A stretch of DNA of 64,000 bases from Mycobacterium sp. 1100029.7 (GCF_001665235.1 NZ_LZSC01000062.1:40981-104980); one strand, 5' to 3'. Counted from the first letter of the stretch, positions 49,557 through 59,635 are shown. Numbers and translations are program-made. Notes: a model not told the origin generated them from the letters alone.

Positions 49557-50231
49557 ATGAAGGTAGTTGTCGCCGGGGCGGGCGCCGTCGGCCGCTCGGT
49601 CACTCGCGAGCTGCTGGAGAACCACCACGACGTGACGCTGATCGAGCGCAACCCCGATCACGTCGACGTCGACGCCATCCCCTCGGCGCACTGGCGCCTG
49701 GGCGATGCCTGCGAACTGAGCCTGCTGGAGTCGGTGCATCTCGAGGACTTCGACGTGGTGGTCGCCGCGACCGGTGACGACAAGGTCAACGTCGTGCTGA
49801 GCCTGCTGGCCAAGACCGAGTTCGCGGTGCCGCGGGTGGTGGCCCGGGTCAACGATCCCCGCAACGAATGGTTGTTCACCGACGCCTGGGGCGTCGACGT
49901 CGCGGTGTCCACGCCGCGCATGCTGGCGTCGCTGATCGAAGAAGCCGTCGCCGTGGGCGATCTGGTGCGGCTGATGGAATTCCGCCGGGGGCAGGCCAAT
50001 CTGGTGGAGATCACCCTGCCCGACGACACCCCCTGGGGCGGCAAGCCGGTCCGCCGACTCGACTTGCCCCGCGACGTCGCGCTGGTCACAATCCTGCGTG
50101 GGCCCCGCGTGATCGTGCCGCAGGCCGACGAACCCTTGGAAGGCGGCGACGAACTGCTTTTCGTCGCGGCCACCGAGGCCGAAGAGGACCTGCGCAAGCT
50201 GCTGCTGCCGGCCGCGCCGCCCGCCGCTTAG
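49557..50231 (+). CDS. ceoC: CeoC, TrkA-family K+ uptake regulatory protein
   Basis: 224 residues. RCK_N begins 'MKVVVAGAGAVGRSVTRELL' with 'VTLIERNPDHVD' and 'DVVVAATGDDKVNVV'; RCK_C has 'KPVRRLDLPRDVALVTIL' and 'LEGGDELLFVAATEAEE'. ATG 49557 with GAAGGAG 9 bases upstream. Paralogue and operon partner of ceoB; the two probably form a hetero-octameric gating ring. Convergent overlap of four bases with the DUF3159 gene. Confidence 0.93.
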   Translation: MKVVVAGAGAVGRSVTRELLENHHDVTLIERNPDHVDVDAIPSAHWRLGDACELSLLESVHLEDFDVVVAATGDDKVNVVLSLLAKTEFAVPRVVARVNDPRNEWLFTDAWGVDVAVSTPRMLASLIEEAVAVGDLVRLMEFRRGQANLVEITLPDDTPWGGKPVRRLDLPRDVALVTILRGPRVIVPQADEPLEGGDELLFVAATEAEEDLRKLLLPAAPPAA

Positions 50232-50923
50232 TCGCCGACGGTGTCGGCAGTGTCGGCAGTGTCAGCCTGGATGTGCACGACCGCAGGGTCGAACTCCGTG
50301 CCCGCCAGGGCGCGCTGGACGGCCTTGATCGTCGCGTAGGTCACCAGGGCGGCCACCGCGGTCAGCGGCCAGCCCATCCCGATACGCGCCGCGGCCAGCC
50401 AGCCGGTCTGGTCGGCGTCGTACAACAGCCGCTGCACCACGAACCGGGCGCCGAACACCAGCACCCAGCACAGCGAGGCGATGTCGAACGCGTAGACGGC
50501 GCGCGGCACGTTGCGCCAGCCGCGGTCGCGGCCGGTGGCCCAACTCCACGCGTAGCCGACCAGCGGCCGCCGGATCGCCACCGACACCGCGAAGACCAGC
50601 GCCCACAGCAGCGAGATCCAGATGCCGAGCAGGAAGTAGCCTTTGGACGCGCCGACGACGTAGGCGATCAGCGCGCAGACCGCGACGCCCATGAATCCGG
50701 AGAACGCCGGCTGGGTCGATTCGCTACGAATCAGCCGCCATAGCAAGACAAGTGCGGCCACACCGAGTGCCGCGCCGATCGCGGGCATCAGGCCCACCAG
50801 GCCGTCCACCGCGACGAAGACGACGACGGGCAGCGACGAGTAGATCAGACCACTCACCCCGCCTAGCTGGCTCAGCAGGCGTTCGGGGGTGATGCGATTG
50901 GACGTGTTACCAGGAAGACTCAA
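50228..50923 (-). CDS. DUF3159 membrane protein (Rv2693c-like)
   Basis: 231 residues with five to six membrane helices ('LPVVVFVAVDGLVGLMPAIG', 'GYFLLGIWISLLWALVFAV') and a Thr/Ala/Asp-rich tail. The start is TTG 50923, which overlaps the stop of the upstream OB-fold gene as TTGA; no ATG or GTG fits the family N-terminus. Function unknown. The tight overlap says it is co-translated with the OB-fold protein. Confidence 0.82.
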   Translation of the reverse strand: MSLPGNTSNRITPERLLSQLGGVSGLIYSSLPVVVFVAVDGLVGLMPAIGAALGVAALVLLWRLIRSESTQPAFSGFMGVAVCALIAYVVGASKGYFLLGIWISLLWALVFAVSVAIRRPLVGYAWSWATGRDRGWRNVPRAVYAFDIASLCWVLVFGARFVVQRLLYDADQTGWLAAARIGMGWPLTAVAALVTYATIKAVQRALAGTEFDPAVVHIQADTADTADTVGD

Positions 50924-51288
50924 CGCTGAATTTCGTAGTGCGGGTTGTAGATGGCTTTCGTTCCGTTCTCCAGCTTGCCCATCCGGCCGCGCACCCGCAG
51001 AGTGCGGCCCGAGTCGATGCCGGGAATGCGGCGCTGTCCCAGCCACACCAGGGTGACGGTGTCACTGCCGTCGAAAAGCTCGGCCTTCACACCGCCCGAG
51101 CAGCCCTTGCCGTTACATTCCACGCTGCGCAACGTACCGACCATGGTGACCTCCTGGCCACGTTCACAATCGATGGCACGCTGCGCTCCGGTACTGGCGA
51201 CTTCGTCGGACAACTCTTCGGAATCGCGTTGCTCCGGGTCCTCCGTCAACCGACGGGTGAGGCGGCGCAAATACCCCTGAGCCCCCAT
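50920..51288 (-). CDS. OB-fold nucleic-acid-binding protein (Rv2694c-like)
   Basis: 122 residues, the same length as Rv2694c. An acidic linker ('EDPEQRDSEELSDEV') precedes an OB-fold: 'GQEVTMVGTLRSVEC', 'GVKAELFDGSDTVTLVWLG' and 'LRVRGRMGKLENGTKAIY'. ATG 51288. The fold is like the tRNA/ssDNA anticodon-binding OB domain, so it may bind nucleic acid. Translationally coupled to the DUF3159 gene. Role unknown. Confidence 0.85.
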   Translation of the reverse strand: MGAQGYLRRLTRRLTEDPEQRDSEELSDEVASTGAQRAIDCERGQEVTMVGTLRSVECNGKGCSGGVKAELFDGSDTVTLVWLGQRRIPGIDSGRTLRVRGRMGKLENGTKAIYNPHYEIQR

Positions 51289-51425
51289 GGCCACTCCTGA
51301 CAATTCCGAAAAAGCTGCGGTGCTTTCACCTATGCCAACGGACACCGTAGACCTGTTGGTTCCCCGGCGCCAACCGAACCAAACCGTGACTTCTCAACGC
51401 TTGTCGCGGCGGGCAGGATCACCAC

Positions 51426-52124
51426 GTGGCTGTCGATCTGCGGGGTGTGACCACCGTGCTGCTACCCGGAACCGGCTCCGATGACGTCTACGTCGCCCGG
51501 GCCTTTGCGGGACCGGTGCGCGCCGCCGGAGCGCGGTTGCGCACGCCCGCACCCCGGCCGCAGCGATTGATCGACGGCTACCTGCGCGCCTTGGACGACG
51601 CCGCCCGCGAGGGCCCCATCGCCGTCGGCGGAATCTCGATCGGCGCTGCCGTAGCAGCAGCGTGGGCACTCGCGCATCCCCGCGAGACGGTCGCGGTGCT
51701 GGCGGCGCTGCCGGCCTGGGCCGGGGCGCCCGGGACGGCGCCCGCCGCCGCGGCGGCCCGGTATTCGGCGTCGGCGTTGCGGGCCGATGGTCTGGCCGCG
51801 ACGACCGCCCAGATGCGCGCCTCCAGTCCGGCCTGGCTGGCCGAGGAACTGGCCCGCTCGTGGCAGGCGCAATGGCCGGCACTCCCCGACGCGATGGACG
51901 AAGCGGCCACTTACGTCGCGCCCAGTTGTGACGAATTCAACACGCTCGCCGCGCCGTTGGGAGTGGTCGCCGCGATCGACGACCCGATTCATCCGCTGCA
52001 GGTCGGCGTCGACTGGGTCGCCGCGGCGCCGCACGCGGCGTTGCGGACGCTGACGCTGGATCAGATCGGCGCGGACAGTGCCGCGCTCGGGGCGGCCTGC
52101 CTGGCCGCGCTGTCCGATGTGTAG
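51426..52124 (+). CDS. Alpha/beta-hydrolase-fold protein (Rv2695-like)
   Basis: 232 residues. The first strand leads to 'VLLPGTGSDDVYVARAFAGP', and the nucleophile elbow 'VGGISIGAAVAAAWAL' contains G-x-S-x-G. A likely acid is in 'VVAAIDDPIHPLQVG'. No clear late catalytic His is evident at the usual site. GTG 51426. Substrate unknown. It lies convergent to the DUF3710 gene with a six-base gap. Confidence 0.82.
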   Translation: MAVDLRGVTTVLLPGTGSDDVYVARAFAGPVRAAGARLRTPAPRPQRLIDGYLRALDDAAREGPIAVGGISIGAAVAAAWALAHPRETVAVLAALPAWAGAPGTAPAAAAARYSASALRADGLAATTAQMRASSPAWLAEELARSWQAQWPALPDAMDEAATYVAPSCDEFNTLAAPLGVVAAIDDPIHPLQVGVDWVAAAPHAALRTLTLDQIGADSAALGAACLAALSDV

Positions 52125-52130
52125 CGGAGG

Positions 52131-52877
52131 CTAGCCGCCGGTGGTGGTGCGCAGCTGCTGCATGGCCGAGCCCTGCTCACTGCGGCGGGCGGCCGGCTCG
52201 CTGGGCGGCTGTTCCCCTTCGGCCTGCTGTTGCGCCTCGGCCTGCTGCTGGGCGGCCTGACGCAACTGCTCGGTCATCGCCTCGGGTAGCTGCACGGCCA
52301 GCGGTGTGCGCACCGGCAGCGGGGTGTCGCCGCGGCGAACCACGGTGTCGGCCAACGCCGCTCGCGCCTCCTGCTCGAGGGCCTCCATGGTCTCGTGCGC
52401 GCCGTTGATGACGCAGCGGATCATCCAGCGGTAGCCGTCGACGCCGATGAAGCGCACGACTCCGGTGGCGGTCCCGACCACTTCGCGGCCCCACGGGCCG
52501 TCCTTGATGCTGACCTGGGCCGAATCCTTGCGCAGCGACTCGGCGAGCTCGGCGGCCACCTCACGCCATAGGCCGCCGGTCTTAGGGGCGGCGTAGGCGG
52601 CGATCGTGAACCGGCCATTGGGCGTGACGACCCACACCGCGCTGGGGACCCCGGTCTCGGTCAGCTCGACCTGCAACTGGCCGGCTTCCGGCATCGGGAT
52701 GAGCACCGAGCCCAGATCGAGCCGGGCCAGCTCCGCGACCGCCGGGTCGTCGAAGTCGTCGATATCGAACGGCCCCTCGATATCTTCTTCGAACTCGTCG
52801 TCGACGGGGTCCGCGGCGGGTTCGGTCTCCGCCGCTACCGGCTCGTCGCCGTCTGAACGTTTACCAATGACAGCCAT
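52131..52877 (-). CDS. DUF3710 family protein (Rv2696c-like)
   Basis: 248 residues. An acidic N-terminus ('DDEFEEDIEGPFDIDDFDDP') is followed by the domain with 'LDLGSVLIPMPEAGQLQVEL' and 'DGYRWMIRCVINGAHETMEA'. The C-terminus is Gln/Ala-rich ('QQQAEAQQQAEGEQ'), probably disordered. ATG 52877. It is 44 bp downstream of dut on the same strand, as in M. tuberculosis. Function unknown. Confidence 0.86.
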   Translation of the reverse strand: MAVIGKRSDGDEPVAAETEPAADPVDDEFEEDIEGPFDIDDFDDPAVAELARLDLGSVLIPMPEAGQLQVELTETGVPSAVWVVTPNGRFTIAAYAAPKTGGLWREVAAELAESLRKDSAQVSIKDGPWGREVVGTATGVVRFIGVDGYRWMIRCVINGAHETMEALEQEARAALADTVVRRGDTPLPVRTPLAVQLPEAMTEQLRQAAQQQAEAQQQAEGEQPPSEPAARRSEQGSAMQQLRTTTGG

Positions 52878-52921
52878 CCGCGCCGCTCCTCCTCATCGCT
52901 TACTGCTTCGTCGCCAGCGCA

Positions 52922-53386
52922 TCACAAACTCGCATGTCCGCCGGAGGAACCGTGACCACCATCGCCACGGGATGTTTCGGCCAACCCCGCCTCGTCGAAC
53001 GACGACACCTCGACCAGCTCGACCAACTCGACCCGCTGCACCAACAATTGGGCGATGCGATCGCCGCGGTGCACCTCGATCGGCTCCGCCGGGTCGAGGT
53101 TGATCAGCGCGACCTTGACCTCCCCGCGATAGCCGGCGTCGATGGTACCCGGGCTGTTGACGATCGAAAGTCCAACCCGCGCAGCCAATCCCGAGCGGGG
53201 ATGCACCAAGCCGACCATCCCGAACGGGATGGCGACCGCGACACCCGTGGAAACCAGGGCGCGGTGCCCCGGCGCCAGCGTGACGTCTTCTGCGCTGTAG
53301 AGATCAACTCCCGCGTCGCCGTCATGGGCACGGCTGGGCAGCGGGAGCTCGGGGTCGAGGCGGACAACCGCCAGACTGGTCGACAC
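52922..53386 (-). CDS. dut: Dut, deoxyuridine 5'-triphosphate nucleotidohydrolase
   Basis: 154 residues, as in M. tuberculosis. All five trimeric dUTPase motifs are present: 'DAGVDLYSAEDVTLAPG', 'VHPRSGLAA', 'NSPGTIDAGYRGEVKVAL', 'GDRIAQLLVQRV' and the C-terminal Gly-rich 'RGDGGHGSSGGHASL' arm. The enzyme hydrolyses dUTP to dUMP, keeping uracil out of DNA and feeding thymidylate synthesis. GTG 53386 lies 25 bp from the divergent DUF3093 gene start. Confidence 0.97.
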   Translation of the reverse strand: MSTSLAVVRLDPELPLPSRAHDGDAGVDLYSAEDVTLAPGHRALVSTGVAVAIPFGMVGLVHPRSGLAARVGLSIVNSPGTIDAGYRGEVKVALINLDPAEPIEVHRGDRIAQLLVQRVELVELVEVSSFDEAGLAETSRGDGGHGSSGGHASL

Positions 53387-53411
53387 GGGGCCACAGACTA
53401 CCCTTGACCGC

Positions 53412-53891
53412 GTGTCCGGTACGCGCGTCGCGCCGCACAGCGTGCGATATCGCGAGCGGCTGTGGGTCCCCTGGTGGTGGTGGCCACCGGCGTTCGCGCT
53501 CGCCACGCTGATCGCCGTCGAGGTCAACCTGGGTGTCAAAGCCCTTCCCGATTGGCTGCCGTTCGTGACGCTGTTCGTCGTGGCCACCGGAGCGCTGTTG
53601 TGGCTGGGCCGCGTCGAGATCCGGGTCACCGCGGACCCGAACGGCGACGTGCAGCTGTGGGCCGCCGAGGCCCACCTGCCGGTCACCGTGATCGCCCGAT
53701 CCGCACACATCGCGCCGTCGGCGAAGTCGGCTGCCCTGGGACGCCAGCTCGACCCGGCGGCGTACGTCCTGCACCGTGCCTGGGTGGCGCCAATGATTTT
53801 GCTGGTCCTCGACGATCCAGACGACCCCACGCCGTACTGGTTGGTGAGCTGCCGCCACCCCGAGCGGGTGCTGTCGGCTCTAACAAGCTGA
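53412..53891 (+). CDS. DUF3093 membrane protein (Rv2698-like)
   Basis: 159 residues with two adjacent membrane helices near the N-terminus ('VPWWWWPPAFALATLIAVEV' and 'WLPFVTLFVVATGALLWLG') and a cytosolic or periplasmic beta-rich domain with 'TVIARSAHIAPSAKSAAL' and 'YWLVSCRHPERVLSAL'. GTG 53412. Function unknown; conserved next to dut in actinobacteria. Convergent to the DUF4193 gene. Confidence 0.86.
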   Translation: MSGTRVAPHSVRYRERLWVPWWWWPPAFALATLIAVEVNLGVKALPDWLPFVTLFVVATGALLWLGRVEIRVTADPNGDVQLWAAEAHLPVTVIARSAHIAPSAKSAALGRQLDPAAYVLHRAWVAPMILLVLDDPDDPTPYWLVSCRHPERVLSALTS

Positions 53892-53899
53892 GGCAGCTC

Positions 53900-54202
53900 T
53901 CAGGCTGCACAGTCGGTGCAGATCATCACACCGTTCTTCTCACTGGCAAGGCGGCTGCGGTGTTGCACCAGAAAGCAGCTGGAGCAGGTGAACTCGTCAG
54001 CTTGTTTCGGGATGACCCGAACCGATAGCTCCTCGCCAGACAGGTCAGCGCCAGGCAGTTCAAAATTCTCAGCGGTCTCGGATTCGTCGACGTCGACAAC
54101 AGCCGACGCCGCCTCATTCCGCCGTGCCTTCAGCTCCTCCAGCGAGTCCTCCGAAACGTCATCGGTCTCGGTACGCCGTGGAGCGTCATAGTCGGTAGGC
54201 AT
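53900..54202 (-). CDS. DUF4193 zinc-ribbon-like protein (Rv2699c-like)
   Basis: 100 residues, as in M. tuberculosis. The acidic N-terminal half ends in a C-terminal zinc ribbon: 'EFTCSSCFLVQHRSRLA' and 'MICTDCAA', two C-x2-C pairs. ATG 54202; the frame extends 12 codons further upstream without support. Highly conserved in actinobacteria but uncharacterised; possibly an RNA polymerase or ribosome accessory factor, speculative. Confidence 0.9.
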   Translation of the reverse strand: MPTDYDAPRRTETDDVSEDSLEELKARRNEAASAVVDVDESETAENFELPGADLSGEELSVRVIPKQADEFTCSSCFLVQHRSRLASEKNGVMICTDCAA

Positions 54203-54382
54203 TCCAATCCCCTCACATGCCTGCGTTACCTCAGGCAACGCTTTGTACCAGCGTCGAACGCATCCACCAAACGATTCGTGCCCGATCCACGGTCGGATGG
54301 GTTGTGATTTACCTCACAGTCCCTAATTGACCCTCAGATTCGCCTTCAAACAGTGGATTTAGTGTGCGGCTAGAGTGCAGCT

Positions 54383-55036
54383 GTGGTCGCACAAATCACC
54401 GAGGGTACAGCCTTCGACAAGCACGGTCGGCCCTTTCGGCGCCGCAACCCCCGGCCTGCCATTGTCGTGCTGGTGTTCCTGGTCGTGGTGACGGGCATCG
54501 CATGGACGGTGGCGTTGACCCGCCCCGCGAAAGTCCGGGAAGCCGAGGTGTGCAACCCGCCGCCGCAGCCGACCGGATCGGCGACCCAAGCTCAGCTCGG
54601 CGAGCAGATGTCGCGTAGCGCGATGGCCGATGTGACGCCCGCCAAGCTCAGCGACACCAAGGTGCGCGTGTTGAACGCCAGCGGCCGCGGCGGCCAGGCC
54701 GGTGACGTCGCGGGCGCGATGAAGGATCTGGGCTTCGCCCAACCCACGGCCGTCAACGACCCCCTCTACGCCGGCAGCCGCCTGACGTGCCAGGGACAGA
54801 TTCGCTTCGGAACGGCCGGGCAGGCCGCCGCCGCCGCGGTGTGGCTGGTCGCGCCGTGCAGCGAGCTGTTCAACGACAACCGCGCCGACGACTCCGTCGA
54901 CCTCGCGATCGGCACGGAGTTCACCGCGCTGGCCCACAACGACGACATCGACTCGGTGCTGGCCAGCCTGCGGCCCGGCGCCACCGGCTCGTCAGATCCG
55001 TCGCTATTGCAGAAGATTCACTCGAGCAGCTGCTGA
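54383..55036 (+). CDS. cei: Cei, envelope integrity protein with LytR_C domain (Rv2700)
   Basis: 217 residues. One membrane helix at about 26-46 ('AIVVLVFLVVVTGIAWTVAL') after a basic N-terminus, then an extracellular LytR_C domain ('DTKVRVLNASGRGGQAGDVA', 'LGFAQPTAVNDPLYAG', 'AAAAVWLVAPCSELF') with three Cys. The M. tuberculosis homologue is needed for cell-envelope integrity and virulence. The GTG start at 54383 matches 'VAQITEGTAFDKHG'. It is convergent to suhB with one base between them. Confidence 0.9.
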   Translation: MVAQITEGTAFDKHGRPFRRRNPRPAIVVLVFLVVVTGIAWTVALTRPAKVREAEVCNPPPQPTGSATQAQLGEQMSRSAMADVTPAKLSDTKVRVLNASGRGGQAGDVAGAMKDLGFAQPTAVNDPLYAGSRLTCQGQIRFGTAGQAAAAAVWLVAPCSELFNDNRADDSVDLAIGTEFTALAHNDDIDSVLASLRPGATGSSDPSLLQKIHSSSC

Positions 55037-55037
55037 A

Positions 55038-55928
55038 TCACTCCGGGATCGGCTTCAAACCGCCGAACCGGTGCAGCGCGGCCAGCAGCTCGTCGGCGAT
55101 TGCCGGCGCGGCCGCGATCACCAGCCCGGCGCCACCCACCGCGCCGTCCGGCGGCGGCACCACCACCCGCGCCCCGGCCTCGGCGGCGATCAGCGCGCCC
55201 GCCGCGCGGTCCCACACCTGCAGCCCGTGCTCGTAGTAGGCGTCCAGTCGCCCGGCCGCCACCATGCACAAGTCCAGTGCCGCGGAGCCGATGCGGCGCA
55301 CGTCGCGAACCAGCGGGAGCAGCTGCGCCAGCAGCGCGGCCTGAGTGGTGCGGCGACCGACCGCATACCCAAATCCGGTGCCCAACAACGCCATCGACAA
55401 GTCGTCGACGTCCGAGCACCGCAACGGGTGGGTTCCCTGCCCGTCGACGACATGCGCGCCCAGGCCCTGGGCCGCGGAGTAGACCCGCGCACCGACGACG
55501 TCGGCGACCGCCCCCGCCACCGAGACACCGTTGCGCTGCGCCGCGACCGACACCGCGTAGGCCGGAATGCCGTAGACGAAATTCACGGTGCCGTCGATCG
55601 GGTCGAGCACCCAGGTGATCTCGTCGGTGAAGCCACCGGCGGGGCCGCCGCCCTCTTCGCCGAGAATCGGGTCGCCAGGCCGTAATTCGGCCAGCCGGTC
55701 GCGGAGCAGCCGTTCGGTTTCGGTGTCGACGACCGTCACCGGGTCTGTCGGTGTGCTCTTCGAGCGCACCGCGTCGTCGGCGCTGGTGCCCGGGTGCGCG
55801 CCGAATACCTCCGCGCGCCGGGACCTGACGAACTCGGCCGCCTCGATGGCCAGCGTTTCGGCTATCGAGCGCAGCAGTGCGGGCTCTCCCCCGCCGACGG
55901 CAGATACTTCCGCATCGGATCGCGTCAC
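55038..55928 (-). CDS. suhB: SuhB, inositol monophosphatase-family protein (Rv2701c)
   Basis: 296 residues. Metal-binding motifs are 'VTVVDTETERLLRD', 'ILGEEGGG', 'WVLDPIDGTVNFVYGIP' (D-P-I-D-G-T) and the later 'GLQVWDRAAGALIAAEAGA' (W-D-x-A-A-G). It dephosphorylates inositol-1-phosphate for phosphatidylinositol and mannosylated lipids, and can act on other phosphates. ATG 55928; divergent from ppgK by 79 bp. Confidence 0.93.
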   Translation of the reverse strand: MTRSDAEVSAVGGGEPALLRSIAETLAIEAAEFVRSRRAEVFGAHPGTSADDAVRSKSTPTDPVTVVDTETERLLRDRLAELRPGDPILGEEGGGPAGGFTDEITWVLDPIDGTVNFVYGIPAYAVSVAAQRNGVSVAGAVADVVGARVYSAAQGLGAHVVDGQGTHPLRCSDVDDLSMALLGTGFGYAVGRRTTQAALLAQLLPLVRDVRRIGSAALDLCMVAAGRLDAYYEHGLQVWDRAAGALIAAEAGARVVVPPPDGAVGGAGLVIAAAPAIADELLAALHRFGGLKPIPE

Positions 55929-56007
55929 GGTTCTATCGCATCACAACGACCCCGACGGCCCCGCCAGCTAAGGTATGAACCACCCCAATCCCGCCAAGGA
56001 GACGTCG

Positions 56008-56817
56008 ATGACCAGCACCGACTCGGCCACGGACACGCCCGGTACCGAGGCAGTAGCCCGCACGCCGCAGCGTCGTGGTTTCGGCATCGATGTCGGCGGC
56101 AGCGGTATCAAGGGCGGCATCGTCGACCTGGACACCGGGTTGTTGATCGGCGACCGGGTCAAGATGCTGACCCCCCAGCCCGCCACGCCTGCGGCCGTCG
56201 CCAGGACCATCGCCGCGGTCGTCAACGAGTTCGGCTGGACCGGTCCGCTCGGGGTGACCTATCCCGGTGTCGTCACCAACGGCATCGTGCAGACGGCCGC
56301 CAACGTGGACCGCACCTGGATCGGCACCAACGCGCGCGACATGATCAGCGCCAACCTCGACGGCCAGCGTGTCACCGTCCTCAACGACGCCGACGCGGCC
56401 GGGCTGGCAGAGGAGCGCTACGGGGCGGGCAAGAACAATTCGGGGCTGGTCGTGCTGCTCACCTTCGGAACCGGCATCGGGTCCGCGGTCATTCACAACG
56501 GGAAGCTGATTCCCAACACCGAATTCGGCCACCTCGAAGTCCGTGGCAAGGAAGCGGAGAAGCGGGCGGCGTCGTCGATCAAAGAGAAGAAGAACTGGAG
56601 CTACAAGCGCTGGACCAAAGAGGTGACCAGGGTGCTGGTCGCCGTCGAAAACGCGATCTGGCCGGACCTGATCATCGTCGGCGGGGGTATCAGCCGAAAG
56701 GCCGACCAGTGGGTGCCGCTGCTCAAAAACCGCACCCCGGTGGTGGCCGCGGCGCTGCTCAACACCGCCGGGATCGTCGGCGCCGCGATGGCCTCGACGG
56801 CGGACGTGACGCACTGA
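56008..56817 (+). CDS. ppgK: PpgK, polyphosphate glucokinase
   Basis: 269 residues (M. tuberculosis 265). ROK-type ATP/polyphosphate sites: 'FGIDVGGSGIKGGIVDLDTG' and 'VVLLTFGTGIGSAVIHNG'; 'PNTEFGHLEVRGKEAEKRAA' is the glucose-binding region. It phosphorylates glucose with polyphosphate or ATP. ATG 56008 has AAGGAG upstream; an in-frame ATG at 55975 is not preferred. Lies 176 bp before sigA on the same strand. Confidence 0.94.
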   Translation: MTSTDSATDTPGTEAVARTPQRRGFGIDVGGSGIKGGIVDLDTGLLIGDRVKMLTPQPATPAAVARTIAAVVNEFGWTGPLGVTYPGVVTNGIVQTAANVDRTWIGTNARDMISANLDGQRVTVLNDADAAGLAEERYGAGKNNSGLVVLLTFGTGIGSAVIHNGKLIPNTEFGHLEVRGKEAEKRAASSIKEKKNWSYKRWTKEVTRVLVAVENAIWPDLIIVGGGISRKADQWVPLLKNRTPVVAAALLNTAGIVGAAMASTADVTH

Positions 56818-56934
56818 TTTTCCCCGCTAGGGCGGTGCAAGCGCACACTGTCGTTACAATGGTTCACGGCGACCGCCCGACAGAAAGCGTGCGAGAGTCA
56901 CGCTGATACCAACGCCGACATTCGACATAGCAGA

Positions 56935-56972
56935 CACTTTCGGTCTCACCATGCCCATACCCACCGAAAGTG
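56935..56972 (+). promoter_or_regulatory. 10-bp perfect inverted repeat in the sigA leader
   Basis: Arms CACTTTCGGT (56935-56944) and ACCGAAAGTG (56963-56972) flank 18 bases. It ends 21 bases before the GTG of sigA. It could be an operator or an mRNA hairpin affecting translation. No U-run follows, so a terminator is unlikely. Position and symmetry only. Confidence 0.45.
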
Positions 56973-56993
56973 AGTCCAACCGAAGGGGTGTAA

Positions 56994-58517
<1,524 letters not shown>

Positions 58518-58576
58518 GCCTGTCGCGCAGTTAAATCGGATGCGCCAAGGGCGTCGCCTGCCTTAGGTTGACGTCC

Positions 58577-58993
58577 ATGTCAGCCGGTCGCATCCTCGTC
58601 TCGTCGGGAACCGAATTCGAGGCCGAGGTCGGTTACTCGCGTGCGGTACGCGTCGGTCCGCTCGTCGCCGTCTCCGGAACGACCGCGCCCGGCGTTGACA
58701 TTGCCGCGCAAACGCGAGAAGTATTGCGCCGCATAGAGATTGCGCTGGGCCAGGCGGGTGCCTCGCTGAGCGATGTAGTCCGCACCCGCAGCTACGTGAC
58801 CGACATCTCGCGCTGGCGCGAGGTCGCGGCGGTGCATGCGGCGGTCTTCGGGGAGATTCGTCCCGCCGCATCGATGGTCGAGGTGGCCGCGCTGATCGCG
58901 CCGGAATTGCTGATCGAGATCGAAGCCGACGCCTACGTCGCGTCCGCAGACCCGGCGACCGGCGGGAACTCACCCCGCGGATCGGGCCGGTAA
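58577..58993 (+). CDS. RidA/YjgF-family protein (Rv2704-like)
   Basis: 138 residues with the RidA fold: 'VGPLVAVSGTTAPGVDIAAQ', 'ALGQAGASLSDVVRTRSYVT' and 'RPAASMVEVAALIAPELLIE', the last with a position for the substrate-binding Arg and Glu. RidA proteins hydrolyse reactive enamines/imines from PLP enzymes. ATG 58577; a TTG at 58568 is in frame. Its last 61 bases overlap the 3' end of the DUF952 gene on the other strand, an unusually long convergent overlap. Confidence 0.88.
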   Translation: MSAGRILVSSGTEFEAEVGYSRAVRVGPLVAVSGTTAPGVDIAAQTREVLRRIEIALGQAGASLSDVVRTRSYVTDISRWREVAAVHAAVFGEIRPAASMVEVAALIAPELLIEIEADAYVASADPATGGNSPRGSGR

Positions 58994-59316
58994 ACGGTGA
59001 CTCTTTTCACAGCAGTCACCGGCAGTGGTCCGTACAGGTGCGGGAACAGCATCGCCGTGGGATCTGTTGCTACACCTGGCTCCCAACGCACGGGCGAATC
59101 CAGCAAAGTCGGGTCGATGTGCAGCAGGACCAAATCTAGGCGGCCGTGGAAAAGCCGGTTCGCCGGTAGATGCACCTGCTCAGGTGCCGACAGATGGATG
59201 AACGCGGCGCCGCCGTCCGAGTCCGGAGGCGGGGGCACGATGGCTCCCGCTTCGCGCGCGGCCGACCACTCGTCGACGGCACACAGGTGCATCAGAACGT
59301 CCGGGGCGGGGGCCAC
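58933..59316 (-). CDS. DUF952 family protein (Rv2705c-like)
   Basis: 127 residues. The family features are 'LMHLCAVDEWSAAREAG', 'GGAAFIHLSAPEQV', 'LVLLHIDPTLLDSPVRWEPG' and 'LFPHLYGPLPVTAVKRV'. DUF952 is structurally similar to ADP-ribosyltransferase-type or glutathione-binding folds; the function is undefined. GTG 59316. It overlaps the ridA-like gene's 3' end by 61 bp. Confidence 0.85.
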   Translation of the reverse strand: MAPAPDVLMHLCAVDEWSAAREAGAIVPPPPDSDGGAAFIHLSAPEQVHLPANRLFHGRLDLVLLHIDPTLLDSPVRWEPGVATDPTAMLFPHLYGPLPVTAVKRVTVYRPDPRGEFPPVAGSADAT

Positions 59317-59449
59317 GAGTGGTCAGCTTAAAGCTGCTGGGAAATGGGGTATTACGTCCGTGAGAAACGACACACCCGATAACGATCGGGGAACAACGCG
59401 AAAACGCCAAACGTCTGAGACAGTGGATACATCGAGAACGGAGAAGCCA

Positions 59450-59635
59450 GTGAATGCAACTCTGACAAGTCCCGAGCTGACTAGAGCTGACCGCTGCGAT
59501 CGCTGCGGTGCTGCAGCTCGCGTACGCGCCAAGCTGCCTTCCGGAGCGGAGCTTCTCTTCTGCCAGCACCACGCTAATGAGCACGAGGCAAAGCTTGTCG
59601 AGCTGGCCGCCGTGCTGGAGGTTAGCGCGAGTTAA
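59450..59635 (+). CDS. DUF7455-type small zinc-ribbon protein
   Basis: 61 residues with 'RCDRCGAAARVRAKLPSGAE' and 'LLFCQHHANEHEAKL', a C-x2-C plus C-x-H-H set that would bind one zinc. GTG 59450 has GGAGAAG five bases upstream. Similar small proteins occur across actinobacteria. In M. tuberculosis the annotated gene at this place, as I recall (Rv2706c), is on the opposite strand, so this frame may be the true gene there. Function unknown. Confidence 0.82.
   Translation: MNATLTSPELTRADRCDRCGAAARVRAKLPSGAELLFCQHHANEHEAKLVELAAVLEVSAS

Noticed and set aside
47525..49651. 708-codon minus-strand frame spanning the APC permease and ceoB
   Set aside because: Shadow of two confidently identified genes; the sequence shows no family signature.
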